From: a bacterium
GTDB taxonomy: Bacteria > Elusimicrobiota > Elusimicrobia > Elusimicrobiales > UBA9959
NCBI GenBank assembly: GCA_021812825.1
Contig: JAKAMO010000022.1
Location: forward strand, 1 to 29,855
Reading direction: 5' to 3'
Length of the DNA: 29,855 nt
In this document: positions 6,526-13,559 of the stretch, piece by piece
How the letters are laid out: each line of letters starts with the position of its first letter
How positions within the stretch are numbered: the first letter of the stretch is position 1
Program-made: the position numbers and the translations under genes
Notes under the pieces: generated by a model
The model's database searches: none
What the model saw: the letters and a program-made list of their open reading frames with translations, nothing else
Told to the model about the DNA's origin: nothing

Positions 6526-8589
6526 ATGACAGCTGCCGGACCGAAAATACTGGCCATAGATGATTCGCCTGAAAGCCTTGAAAATCTGGAAGCGGCCATA
6601 GCGCATATCTTCCCCGGAGCGGCGTTCCTTGCGGCGCAGAACGCCAGAAAAGGCCTGGAGCTGGCCCTCGCCCACGATCCGGACCTCATCCTTCTCGACG
6701 TGGTGATGCCGGAAATGGACGGCTTCGAGGCGTGCGTGAGCATAAAGGGCGACATGCGCCTCAGGGATATACCGGTGCTGTTGATCACCGCCATAGAACC
6801 GGATAAAGCGCTCTGCGAGAGGGCTTTCGGGACGGGGGCGGAGGCCTTCATCACAAAACCCCTGAAATTATGGGAACTGGCCGTGCAGATACGGGCCATG
6901 ATCAAGCTCAAAGCGTCCATTATCACGCAGCAGCGGGAACGCGCCCGCCTGCAGGAAATGGTATCGCGGCGCACCCGCGAATTGACGCAGGAACTCGCTC
7001 TACGCGAAAAAGCGCTTGAAAAAATGGCCGAAAGCGAACTATTGTTCAAGACCGTTTTTGCGCGGGCCCCAATGGGCATAGGCCTTGTGGACTCCGGAAC
7101 CGGCCGGTATTTGCGCGCAAATCCGGCCCTGACCGCACTAACGGGCAGATCCGCAGAGGAATTGTCCGCTCTGACCTGGCGCCACATCACTCATCCCGAG
7201 GACATAGGTTCCGTAGAAGAGGGACTGGCGGCGCTCAGCCTGGACAACTCGGATATATTCCGGACGGAAAAACGCTGCCTGAGACGCGACGGATCGGCGG
7301 TCCCGGTAAAGCTTATTATCACCTCGCTACCGGCGTATGACAACTCCAGCACCCGCTTCCTGACAATAGCGGAGGATATAAGTTCAGTCAAAGACGCGGA
7401 ACAGGAAAAACTCCTGCTGGAAGAGCAGTTGCGGCAGTCGCAGAAAATGGAAACCGCCGGCAAGCTCGCCGGCGGCATAGCGCACGATTTCAACAACATC
7501 ATAGCCGCCATACTCGCCTACAGCGATTTCCTGCTGAAAGGTCTGGCCGGCGGCAGGCCCCGCCGGGAGGACGCAGAGGAAATAAAGAAAGCGGGGCTGC
7601 GCGCCGCCGCGCTGACGCGCCAGCTGCTAGCCTTCAGCCGCAAGCAGGTGATGAACCCGGAGGTGCTGGACGCCAACCAGGTTCTCCATGGGATGGCGAT
7701 CATGCTGGGCCGCCTCCTTGGCGAGGACATAAAACTGTCCATCGTCACGCAGAGAGTTCCGGTCTACGTCAAGGCGGACCCCTGCCATCTGGAGCAGGTG
7801 CTCCTGAACCTTTGCGTGAACGCGCGTGACGCCATGCCCAGGGGCGGCAGGCTGGTCCTGGAGGCATCTATCGTCCGGATGGGCGAGGTTTATGTGCAGC
7901 GCCACGGCACGATAACTCCGGGAGATTACGTTCTGCTGTCGGTCAGCGACACCGGCTGCGGCATGAGCGCGGAGGTCCAGTCCCACATCTTCGAACCGTT
8001 CTTCACAACGAAGCCGAGGGACAAGGGGACCGGTCTGGGTCTTTCCACCGTGCACGGCATAGTCAAGCAGAGCGGCGGGCATATCGTGGTCTACAGCGAA
8101 GAAGGGCACGGGACGGTCTTCAAGCTGTATTTCCCGCCTGCGGCGCCGGCCGCTACGGCCGTGGAAGGGCCGAAGGCGGAGCCAAAGGCCTGCGCTGCTG
8201 GCGGCGCGGTGCTGGTGGTCGACGACGACGTCCAGATGCGCGCGGTCATCCGCCGCCTCCTGGCCGCCGACGGGTTCGAAGTGCTGGAAGCCGGCAGCGC
8301 GGAGGAAGCCCTGGCCGTCTGCGGCCGGCGAGGCTCTCCCCTCTCCCTGCTGTTGACCGACATGGTGCTGCCGGAACTTAACGGTTTCGAACTGGCCCGG
8401 CGGCTGAGGTCCCGGCATCCGGATCTCCCGGTGCTCTTCATGTCCGGCTATACGGAACACGCCGCCCTTGAGGACGAGATCCTGGACCCCGCGAGGAACT
8501 TCATCCAGAAACCGTTCACGCTGGACACGCTTACGCGGAAAGTGAGGGAAGCCCTGCCCTCAGCCGGCACGGACGCGAAGCGCCGGTGA
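6526..8589 (+). CDS. Hybrid histidine kinase (REC-PAS-HisKA-HATPase-REC)
   Basis: This is a soluble 687-residue kinase with receivers at both ends. The N-terminal REC (5-125) has phospho-acceptor Asp58 and Lys111. A coiled coil (about 130-170) leads to a PAS domain (about 172-288). HisKA carries His320 (GGIAHDFNNI). The ATPase has Asn432 (VNARDAM), the G1 box SDTGCGM, the F box FEPFFTTKPRDK and the G2 box GTGLGLSTVHGI. The C-terminal REC (560-680) has Asp612 and Lys662. The N-terminal REC suggests that an upstream kinase controls this one. ATG 6526 was preferred over ATG 6412 because GCGGGG lies 5 bp upstream and the extra 38 residues are basic and unstructured. It follows the XRE gene by 158 bp and runs tail to tail with the second XRE gene, 12 bp away. 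Confidence 0.94.
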   Translation: MTAAGPKILAIDDSPESLENLEAAIAHIFPGAAFLAAQNARKGLELALAHDPDLILLDVVMPEMDGFEACVSIKGDMRLRDIPVLLITAIEPDKALCERAFGTGAEAFITKPLKLWELAVQIRAMIKLKASIITQQRERARLQEMVSRRTRELTQELALREKALEKMAESELLFKTVFARAPMGIGLVDSGTGRYLRANPALTALTGRSAEELSALTWRHITHPEDIGSVEEGLAALSLDNSDIFRTEKRCLRRDGSAVPVKLIITSLPAYDNSSTRFLTIAEDISSVKDAEQEKLLLEEQLRQSQKMETAGKLAGGIAHDFNNIIAAILAYSDFLLKGLAGGRPRREDAEEIKKAGLRAAALTRQLLAFSRKQVMNPEVLDANQVLHGMAIMLGRLLGEDIKLSIVTQRVPVYVKADPCHLEQVLLNLCVNARDAMPRGGRLVLEASIVRMGEVYVQRHGTITPGDYVLLSVSDTGCGMSAEVQSHIFEPFFTTKPRDKGTGLGLSTVHGIVKQSGGHIVVYSEEGHGTVFKLYFPPAAPAATAVEGPKAEPKACAAGGAVLVVDDDVQMRAVIRRLLAADGFEVLEAGSAEEALAVCGRRGSPLSLLLTDMVLPELNGFELARRLRSRHPDLPVLFMSGYTEHAALEDEILDPARNFIQKPFTLDTLTRKVREALPSAGTDAKRR

Positions 8590-8601
8590 GCCGCCGCACC
8601 G

Positions 8602-8958
8602 TCAGGTTCGTTTTCCGGAAAGCTTTTTGGCGAGAACGTCCGCCGCGGACAGGATGATCTCCATGTTCTCCCGGCTCTGGCCCCGCAGCAATCTCAGGAG
8701 CCTGGCCAGGACCTTCTGTTCTTCGCCGCCGCCCTGCGGGAGCGTTCTCTCGTTGAGCAGTTCCGATACCGGAACGTCCAGCGCCGCGGATATACTCGCG
8801 ACGGTGGCAAGGCTGGGTTTCTTCCTCTCCGCTTCAAGGTACGCCAGGAAGCTCGCGCTTATTCCCGCGGCGTCCGCCAGGTCCTCTATAGTGAGCCCGG
8901 CCTGCAGCCGTTTCAGACGCAGCTGCTTCGCAAGAACGGCATAAATATCCTTCCTCAT
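8602..8958 (-). CDS. XRE-family helix-turn-helix regulator
   Basis: This is a 118-residue Cro/CI-type regulator, the same length as the one at 6011-6367. The HTH spans about residues 8-68 (LKRLQAGLTIEDLADAAGIS, then FLAYLEAERKKPSLATVASI). The C-terminal tail (EEQKVLARLLRLLRGQSREN, then a basic end) is helical and may mediate dimerisation. ATG 8958 is favoured over ATG 9021 because AAGGA lies 6 bp upstream and because the longer form would overlap the divergent small ORF. The head-to-head arrangement with that ORF and the CAGAGGTC repeats further upstream make these natural targets, but this is inference. Confidence 0.88.
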   Translation of the reverse strand: MRKDIYAVLAKQLRLKRLQAGLTIEDLADAAGISASFLAYLEAERKKPSLATVASISAALDVPVSELLNERTLPQGGGEEQKVLARLLRLLRGQSRENMEIILSAADVLAKKLSGKRT

Positions 8959-9019
8959 ACAGGTCCTTCTCCGGTCCCGCCCGTGCAATACCATAGCCCG
9001 CGGAACTAAGGTAAAACTC

Positions 9020-9172
9020 ATGGGCCGCTCAGATCTGGCTCAGATCATCTCCGGCGTGGACGGAGCGGCCCGCAGGCGCCTCGTCTTAAAGCTGCAACAC
9101 TTGCGCAGCCTGGCGGCACGCGGGTCTTTCGGAAGCAGTCCGGATGAAGTGAACCCCTCCATGAGACTTTAG
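9020..9172 (+). CDS. Small ORF, 50 residues, unknown function
   Basis: I do not recognise this product. A 50-codon frame runs from ATG 9020 to TAG 9172 with TAAGGT 8-9 bp upstream as a weak SD. The product starts MGRSDLAQIISGVDGAARRR and then reads LVLKLQHLRSLAARGSFG, which would form one or two basic amphipathic helices. Third codon positions are mostly G or C, as in neighbouring genes. It is divergent from the XRE gene, with 61 bp between starts. An overlapping 40-codon frame on the other strand has no SD and seems less likely. It could be a modulator peptide of the XRE protein, or chance. Confidence 0.4.
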   Translation: MGRSDLAQIISGVDGAARRRLVLKLQHLRSLAARGSFGSSPDEVNPSMRL

Positions 9173-9181
9173 GATATATTT

Positions 9182-9235
9182 CAGAGGTCTCCCATAATCC
9201 AGAGGTCTAATTTTTAGAAATATCTGGACCTCTGG
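9182..9235. repeat. CAGAGGTC repeat cluster, likely operator
   Basis: Three copies of an 8-mer lie in this intergenic stretch (9173-9326 holds no gene): CAGAGGTC at 9182 and at 9200 in the same orientation, 18 bp apart, and its complement GACCTCTG at 9227. The second and third form a 9-bp perfect inverted repeat with a 19-bp loop (9199-9207 with 9227-9235). A TATAGT box at 9258-9263 lies 22 bp beyond, without a -35 match, so the repeats sit where an activator of the receiver gene at 9327 would bind. The protein that binds is unknown; an XRE product is the nearest candidate. Confidence 0.55.
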
Positions 9236-9326
9236 TCTATGTCGTTCCTTCTCGGCTTATAGTACACTTTCATCCGGAAGGGGGGCGCAGCCGGGTGGGG
9301 TATTTACGGGGCAAGGGGGAGACAGT

Positions 9327-9674
9327 ATGCCCGCAAACATACTCGTAGCCGACGACGACGAAGCCATGCTCGGCGTCTACGCGCGGCTATTTTCAGGAAC
9401 CGGCTACGCAGTATCGCTCGCCGCCAGCTTCGCCGAAGCCGCCTGGCTCGTGGCCGCCAACGACTACGACCTGCTCATTACCGACCTGCTGCTGGGGGAC
9501 GGCCTCGGCACGGACCTGATCAGGCTCTTCGAGAAAAAACGCGCCGGGGCCAGAAGCCTGCTGGTGACGGGGTCCATGCACGGCGTGGCCGCCGAACGAT
9601 TGCCGGCGGCCTGCTTCGCGAAACCGCTGGACGTGGACGCGTTCATGGCCGCCGTCGCCAGGGCGCTCGCGTAG
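9327..9674 (+). CDS. Single-domain response regulator receiver
   Basis: This is a 115-residue stand-alone receiver. Asp9-Asp11 form the acidic patch, Asp53 (LLITDLLLGDG) is the phospho-acceptor, Thr81 and Lys99 (FAKPL) complete the site. A very good SD (AAGGGGGAGA) precedes ATG 9327. The opening segment shares DDEAMLGV with the second receiver of the tandem protein at 9783-10532, suggesting a local duplication. Alpha-4 is short. With no output domain it probably acts as a phosphate shuttle or sink, or by protein contact. It is preceded by the CAGAGGTC repeats and followed by a hairpin. Confidence 0.9.
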   Translation: MPANILVADDDEAMLGVYARLFSGTGYAVSLAASFAEAAWLVAANDYDLLITDLLLGDGLGTDLIRLFEKKRAGARSLLVTGSMHGVAAERLPAACFAKPLDVDAFMAAVARALA

Positions 9675-9685
9675 TTGTAAGGACC

Positions 9686-9709
9686 TGCCCCGGCTATTTA
9701 GCCGGGGCA
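9686..9709. terminator. GC-rich hairpin between convergent genes
   Basis: A 9-bp perfect stem (TGCCCCGGC / GCCGGGGCA) has a 6-nt loop, just past the stop of the 9327 receiver. No U-tract follows on either strand, so its strength as an intrinsic terminator is doubtful. It may end both converging transcription units. Confidence 0.45.
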
Positions 9710-9743
9710 CAACGGCACTCTTGCAGGTCTGGGAGGCGGTCCC

Positions 9744-9767
9744 GGCCCCGTTCATTCCCCCGGGGCC
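9744..9767 (-). terminator. Possible terminator hairpin of the long signalling operon
   Basis: A 7-bp stem (GGCCCCG / CGGGGCC) with a 10-nt loop lies 15 bp beyond the stop of the last operon gene. It lacks a U-tract and the region is GC-rich throughout, so chance pairing is possible. Confidence 0.25.
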
Positions 9768-9782
9768 CCCGCCCCGGCGCCG

Positions 9783-10532
9783 TCAACGGCAGCCGCGCTG
9801 CAGGAACAGCCTGTTCCGGATGATGTTCTCCAGGGAGTCCAGGCCCGGAGGCTTCGGGATATAGTCGAAGGCCCCCTTCTGCAGGCAGTCCCTGGCTATT
9901 TCCTCGTCCTCGTTGCCGCTTATCATCAGGATGCCGGCGGACGGCAGCTCCCGGGACAATGTCTCCAGCACCTGCACTCCGTTCTTGCCCGGCATGAAGA
10001 TGTCCAGGAGTATTATATCCGGCTTGTGCTCCAGCGCCAGTCTTTCCGCCTGGATGCCGTCGGCGGCGGTGATCACGGAATAGCCGGCGGCCGACAGGCA
10101 GCGTTTCAGCACTCCCAGCATCGCCTCGTCGTCCTCGGCTATCAGCACGCGGGCCTGCACCCGGGGGGCTGGCGGCGGAGCTATGAACTTGTCTATCTCG
10201 TCCAGCACGCTGGACAGGCCGTCGCCTTTGGAAAGGAAGGCCGCCGCGCCGTGCTTGAGGTAGATGCGGCCTTCCTCCGGGTCGTCGTGGCCGGTGAGCA
10301 CGATCACCGGCACGTCCGGACCCGCCTTATGGATCTCCTCGAACACGCCGGAGCCGGAAAGCCGGGGCAGGGCCCGGTCGAGTATCACCAGGTCCGGCAT
10401 TTCGGCCTTGAAAGCCTCCACGCCGGCGACGCCGTCGGCGGCCGTCACCACCTGGTGGCCGCCGCGCATCAGGAAGACGGAAAGCGCGTCGCGCACTATG
10501 CCGTCGTCCTCTATTATCAGGACCTTGGCCAT
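9783..10532 (-). CDS. Tandem receiver protein (REC-REC)
   Basis: This 249-residue protein is made of two complete receivers and nothing else. REC1 (1-118) has Asp52 (VILDRALPRLSG), Thr80 and Lys102 (LSKGD, where Pro is missing after Lys). A Pro-rich linker (APPPAPRVQ) joins REC2 (128-249), with Asp177 (IILLDIFMPGKNG), Ser205 and Lys227 (PKPP). ATG 10532 has AGAAGG 6 bp upstream. An in-frame ATG at 10586 overlaps the stop of the preceding gene (TAATG) and would add 18 residues, so coupling from there is also possible. As last gene of the signalling operon it may collect phosphate from several kinases or link two receivers allosterically. Confidence 0.9.
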   Translation of the reverse strand: MAKVLIIEDDGIVRDALSVFLMRGGHQVVTAADGVAGVEAFKAEMPDLVILDRALPRLSGSGVFEEIHKAGPDVPVIVLTGHDDPEEGRIYLKHGAAAFLSKGDGLSSVLDEIDKFIAPPPAPRVQARVLIAEDDEAMLGVLKRCLSAAGYSVITAADGIQAERLALEHKPDIILLDIFMPGKNGVQVLETLSRELPSAGILMISGNEDEEIARDCLQKGAFDYIPKPPGLDSLENIIRNRLFLQRGCR

Positions 10533-10585
10533 ATCTACCTTCTGATTATAGAATAAAAACCTCCCTTCCCGCCCTACACAGATCA

Positions 10586-11524
10586 TTAGTCCCTGCGCCG
10601 GTCCTTCAGGAAGGCGCTCCCGCCCTTGCCGGGACGGCCTTTAAGGAACTTCTTGATCTCGGCCGCTATGTCCGCAATCTTGGCGTAGTGGTCCAGCCTG
10701 CGCTGCTCGTTGGTGGCTATGGCGATCGACAGCGACATCAGCGGGAAGCAGCGCTCCAGCCCGGAGCGGTCCTTCGCGGTTATGTAGCCCCTCTCCGCAT
10801 CCTCGTCCGAGTAGAGGTCCTGCACCAGCCTGTCGAACCGCGAGGCCACCTCTCCGGCTATCGCCTCCGCCCTGTCCGGGGCGCACATCAGCACGAAGTC
10901 GTCCCCCCCGATATGCCCGACGAAAATGTCCTCGCCGCGCAGATCGCTCTGCACTTCCGTCAACAGGCCGGCGACCTTCCTGATGGCCGCGTCCCCCTTG
11001 AGGTAGCCGTAATTGTCGTTATAGGCCTTGAAATTGTCTATGTCCACGTAGAAGAAGGCCAGCGGCGCGCCCGAAGCTATGCGCGCCCCCGCCTCCTCCT
11101 CTATGGCCGGCCCGCCCGGGAGCAGCGTCAGGGGATTCGCGGCGAGCAGGCGGCGCGCCCGCCTGGCCGCCCCTTCTATACGGGAGGCGAGCTCGCCCAC
11201 GTCGAACGGCTTGCAGATATAGTCGTCGGCGCCGATGTCGAACTCGGCGGCCTTCTCCTGCGGGCTGTTATCCCCGCTCAGTATTATCACCGGCACCAGG
11301 GCCGTGCGGGGGTCCCGCCGCAGCCTGGCCAGCAGCTCGCGGCCGCAGAGGCGCGGCATGTTGAGGTCCAGCAGGATGACGTCCGGCACCTGCCGCGCCA
11401 GTTCCTCCAGCGCGCAGAGCCCGTCGTCCGCCGTGCTTACCTGCCACCCCCTGGCGTTCAGCAGCTTGCTGACGACCTCCTGCATCATCTTGTCGTCGTC
11501 AGCCAGCAGTATCTTTCTCTGCAT
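10586..11524 (-). CDS. REC-GGDEF response regulator (GGDDF active site)
   Basis: This is a PleD-like regulator predicted to make cyclic di-GMP from two GTP when phosphorylated. It has 312 residues. The receiver (1-118) carries Asp9-Asp11, phospho-acceptor Asp53 (LLDLNMPRLCG) and Lys105 (CKPF). The cyclase domain (about 125-295) shows LTLLPGG, the metal-binding region VDIDNFKAYND and the signature GGDDF (206-210), in which the usual Glu is Asp. An RxxD occurs just upstream (RGED, 196-199) but is spaced six residues from GGDDF rather than the canonical five, so product inhibition at the I-site is uncertain. It lies 8 bp from the FlgO-like gene and overlaps the next gene's alternative start by one base. 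Confidence 0.93.
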   Translation of the reverse strand: MQRKILLADDDKMMQEVVSKLLNARGWQVSTADDGLCALEELARQVPDVILLDLNMPRLCGRELLARLRRDPRTALVPVIILSGDNSPQEKAAEFDIGADDYICKPFDVGELASRIEGAARRARRLLAANPLTLLPGGPAIEEEAGARIASGAPLAFFYVDIDNFKAYNDNYGYLKGDAAIRKVAGLLTEVQSDLRGEDIFVGHIGGDDFVLMCAPDRAEAIAGEVASRFDRLVQDLYSDEDAERGYITAKDRSGLERCFPLMSLSIAIATNEQRRLDHYAKIADIAAEIKKFLKGRPGKGGSAFLKDRRRD

Positions 11525-11532
11525 ATCCCCCC

Positions 11533-12357
11533 CTATCTGCTGCCGCAGCGGTCTATCACGTCGCTCTCCCGGCCCATGAATTCCTCGAGCTTCTTCCGCT
11601 GCGCTTCCGGCAGCGCGGGCGTCCCCTCCTTCTCGTGGTAAGCGGAAAGGAGCTCATAGAACTTCCCCCTCAAGCCCCTGTCGCGTATCTCGCTGCCGGG
11701 GTTGCGCGACAGGCTGCCGAGCACGAAACCCGGCTCCTTCATCTTGCCGGCCCAGTAGCGGGCCTTGAGGTCCACAGCGGCCTCGTTTATCCGGTTCATA
11801 TGTTTGAAGGCGGCCGCGCAGTTGAAGCCGTCGTCGGAAGGCGCGTCCCTGAACTCGTCGGCCACCCTGGCGGTGGAGGGCGGGGCGTTCCAGTCCATGT
11901 CCGGTACCGGGGGCAGGCCGCCGGAGCGCGCAAAGGAGCGCAGCTCTCCGGTGGCCAGCACGCGGCCGCTGGCCGCGTCCACCAGCTTGACCAGCAGGGT
12001 GAGCTCCTCTCCCGCCTGGAACAGGGCCCCCTTAACGAAGGCCTGCGGGCGCTCGCGGGAAGACAGCTTGCTCCAGGCCCGAGCTCCGGAATAAGCTTCC
12101 AACGCCACCTGGTCCAGCACCACGAGCTCCTTGGCGGAAGAAAGCCCCGCCGCGGTCCTCTCCCTGGCGTATTCCGCGTCGGCAGGCGTCGCGGAAAGAG
12201 CCGTGAAAGGAGCAAGCGCCACGCGCGTTATGCCGTTGGCGGCTGCGGCTCCGGCCAGACGCACGGCCAGGTCGGAATAGTCCGAGGCGCTGGCTGCCGC
12301 CGCAAGGGCGAAGACAGCGCAGACCTGTACCGATAATGTTTTTATGATGGCGCTCAT
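11533..12357 (-). CDS. Secreted FlgO/CsgG-like protein
   Basis: This 274-residue exported protein has a signal peptide (about 1-24, ending AAAASAS before DYSDL); no lipobox is seen. Residues about 28-145 resemble the FlgO/CsgG/LpoB-type fold: a short helix and VALAPFTALS at strand 1, a helix with ERTAAGLSSAKELVVLDQ, and the later strand pair LTLLVKLVDAASGRVLATGE. The C-terminal 110 residues, with single cysteines near 179 and the end, match nothing I know. It is embedded among kinases and receivers, so it may be a periplasmic input or an envelope output of the system. The SD AGGAGGGG is excellent but lies in a hairpin (12360-12390). The fold assignment is tentative. Confidence 0.75.
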   Translation of the reverse strand: MSAIIKTLSVQVCAVFALAAAASASDYSDLAVRLAGAAAANGITRVALAPFTALSATPADAEYARERTAAGLSSAKELVVLDQVALEAYSGARAWSKLSSRERPQAFVKGALFQAGEELTLLVKLVDAASGRVLATGELRSFARSGGLPPVPDMDWNAPPSTARVADEFRDAPSDDGFNCAAAFKHMNRINEAAVDLKARYWAGKMKEPGFVLGSLSRNPGSEIRDRGLRGKFYELLSAYHEKEGTPALPEAQRKKLEEFMGRESDVIDRCGSR

Positions 12358-12359
12358 AA

Positions 12360-12390
12360 CCCCTCCTCGCCTATAGTATAGGAGGAGGGG
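12360..12390 (-). promoter_or_regulatory. Hairpin sequestering the SD of the FlgO-like gene
   Basis: In minus-strand RNA, CCCCUCCU (12390-12383) pairs with AGGAGGGG (12367-12360), the SD of the gene starting at 12357. Inside, CCUAU pairs with AUAGG around a 3-nt loop, with a 2-nt CG bulge on the 3' side. That makes 13 pairs in all. The following UUAUG is not a U-tract, so this is not an ordinary terminator. A TATACT box (12378-12373) lies within; transcripts starting there would lack the 5' arm and escape occlusion. Confidence 0.6.
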
Positions 12391-12424
12391 CTACGCTGAA
12401 CTTCAGGGTATGCTCAGATATTCC

Positions 12425-13549
12425 TCATATCCCGCGGCAGCGGCGTATAGCCGCGAGCAGGGCGTCTATGGCGTAGGGCTTGATAAGGAAGGCGTAACCG
12501 CCGGTCTTGAGGAAGGAGGTGACCGCCTCGCTCTGCATGTAGCCGCTGGTGAAGATGAAGGCGGCGCGCGGCGCCAGAGCGCGCATCTCGGGCACGGCCA
12601 GCGTCACGTCCCCGTCAGGCAGTATTATGTCCGAGAAGATCACGTCGAAACCGCCTTTTTTGAGCGCCGCGAAGGCCCCGGCCAGGTCCGGGACGGAGGA
12701 AACCAGGAAGCCTGCCGAAGAAAGCGCCTTGAGCGCCATGTTGCGCAGATCCTCGTCGTCCTCGACTACCAGCACCGAGGCCCGGCGGGAAACCGGCTCC
12801 GCCGAGGGGGCTGCCTCCCTGGAAACCCCGGGCGCGCCGGCGGCGGGAAGCAGCACGGAGAATACCGACCCTTTGCCCTCGGCCGTGCTCGCCTCTATGC
12901 GGCCGCCGTGCTGGCGGGCTATACCGTAGGTTTCCGCCAGCCCCAGGCCTATCCCTTTCCCTTTCTCCTTGGTGGTGAAGAAAGGCTCGAAAAGATGTTT
13001 TTTCACCGAAGGCGGCATGCCGGTCCCCTGGTCCGAGACCGATATCCTCACAAAAGGCCCCGCCGCCTCCGCGCGCACGGAGATAGTCCCTCCGGATGGC
13101 ATTGCGTCCCTGGCGTTCAGTATCAGATTCATGAACAGGCGTTCCAGCAGCCGCGGATCCGCGTCCAGCGCCGGCAGCCCGGGCCGGGCGCGGCACTCTA
13201 CGCTTATCGACGGACCGGCGGCCTCTCCTCCTTTGGCGGCGAGGCCCGCCAGCAGGTCGTCGACCTTGAGCGGAGACTTGTTCAGCGCCTGGCGCCGGCT
13301 GAAGGAGAGCAGTTTTTTCATCAGCGCCGAGCCCTTGGCCACGGCCTTGCGGATCTCCTCCAGGTCGGCACGCAGCGGCTCCGAGGGGTCCAGGCCGCGC
13401 TGCGAGAGCGTGGCATAGCCTTCTATGGCGCCCAGTATGTTGTTCATGTCGTGGGCCACGCCGCCCGCCAGCCGCGAGAGCGCTTCCATCTTGTTCTCGA
13501 TGGCCGCGTCGGCCGGCTTCTCGTCCCGTTCGCCGTTGTCCGTTCCCAT
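12425..13549 (-). CDS. Hybrid histidine kinase (HisKA-HATPase-REC)
   Basis: This is a 374-residue soluble kinase without any sensor domain. HisKA begins almost at once, with His33 in GGVAHDMNNILG. The ATPase has Asn145 (NLILNARDAM), the G1 box SDQGTGMPP, the F box LFEPFFTTKEKGK and the G2 box GIGLGLAETYGI. The receiver (257-374) has acidic Glu263/Asp264/Asp265, phospho-acceptor Asp307 (IFSDIILPDGD), Thr334 and Lys357 (IKPYA). Lacking its own sensor, it may be driven by contact with another protein, or act as a relay module for the large PAS kinases encoded upstream. It starts 10 bp after the OmpR-type gene and probably pairs with that regulator. Confidence 0.94.
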   Translation of the reverse strand: MGTDNGERDEKPADAAIENKMEALSRLAGGVAHDMNNILGAIEGYATLSQRGLDPSEPLRADLEEIRKAVAKGSALMKKLLSFSRRQALNKSPLKVDDLLAGLAAKGGEAAGPSISVECRARPGLPALDADPRLLERLFMNLILNARDAMPSGGTISVRAEAAGPFVRISVSDQGTGMPPSVKKHLFEPFFTTKEKGKGIGLGLAETYGIARQHGGRIEASTAEGKGSVFSVLLPAAGAPGVSREAAPSAEPVSRRASVLVVEDDEDLRNMALKALSSAGFLVSSVPDLAGAFAALKKGGFDVIFSDIILPDGDVTLAVPEMRALAPRAAFIFTSGYMQSEAVTSFLKTGGYAFLIKPYAIDALLAAIRRCRGI

Positions 13550-13559
13550 GTCGTCTTCC

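Noticed and set aside
9040..9162. 40-codon frame on the minus strand opposite the small ORF
   Set aside because: No SD, and its codon use and position are less convincing than the plus-strand 50-codon frame.
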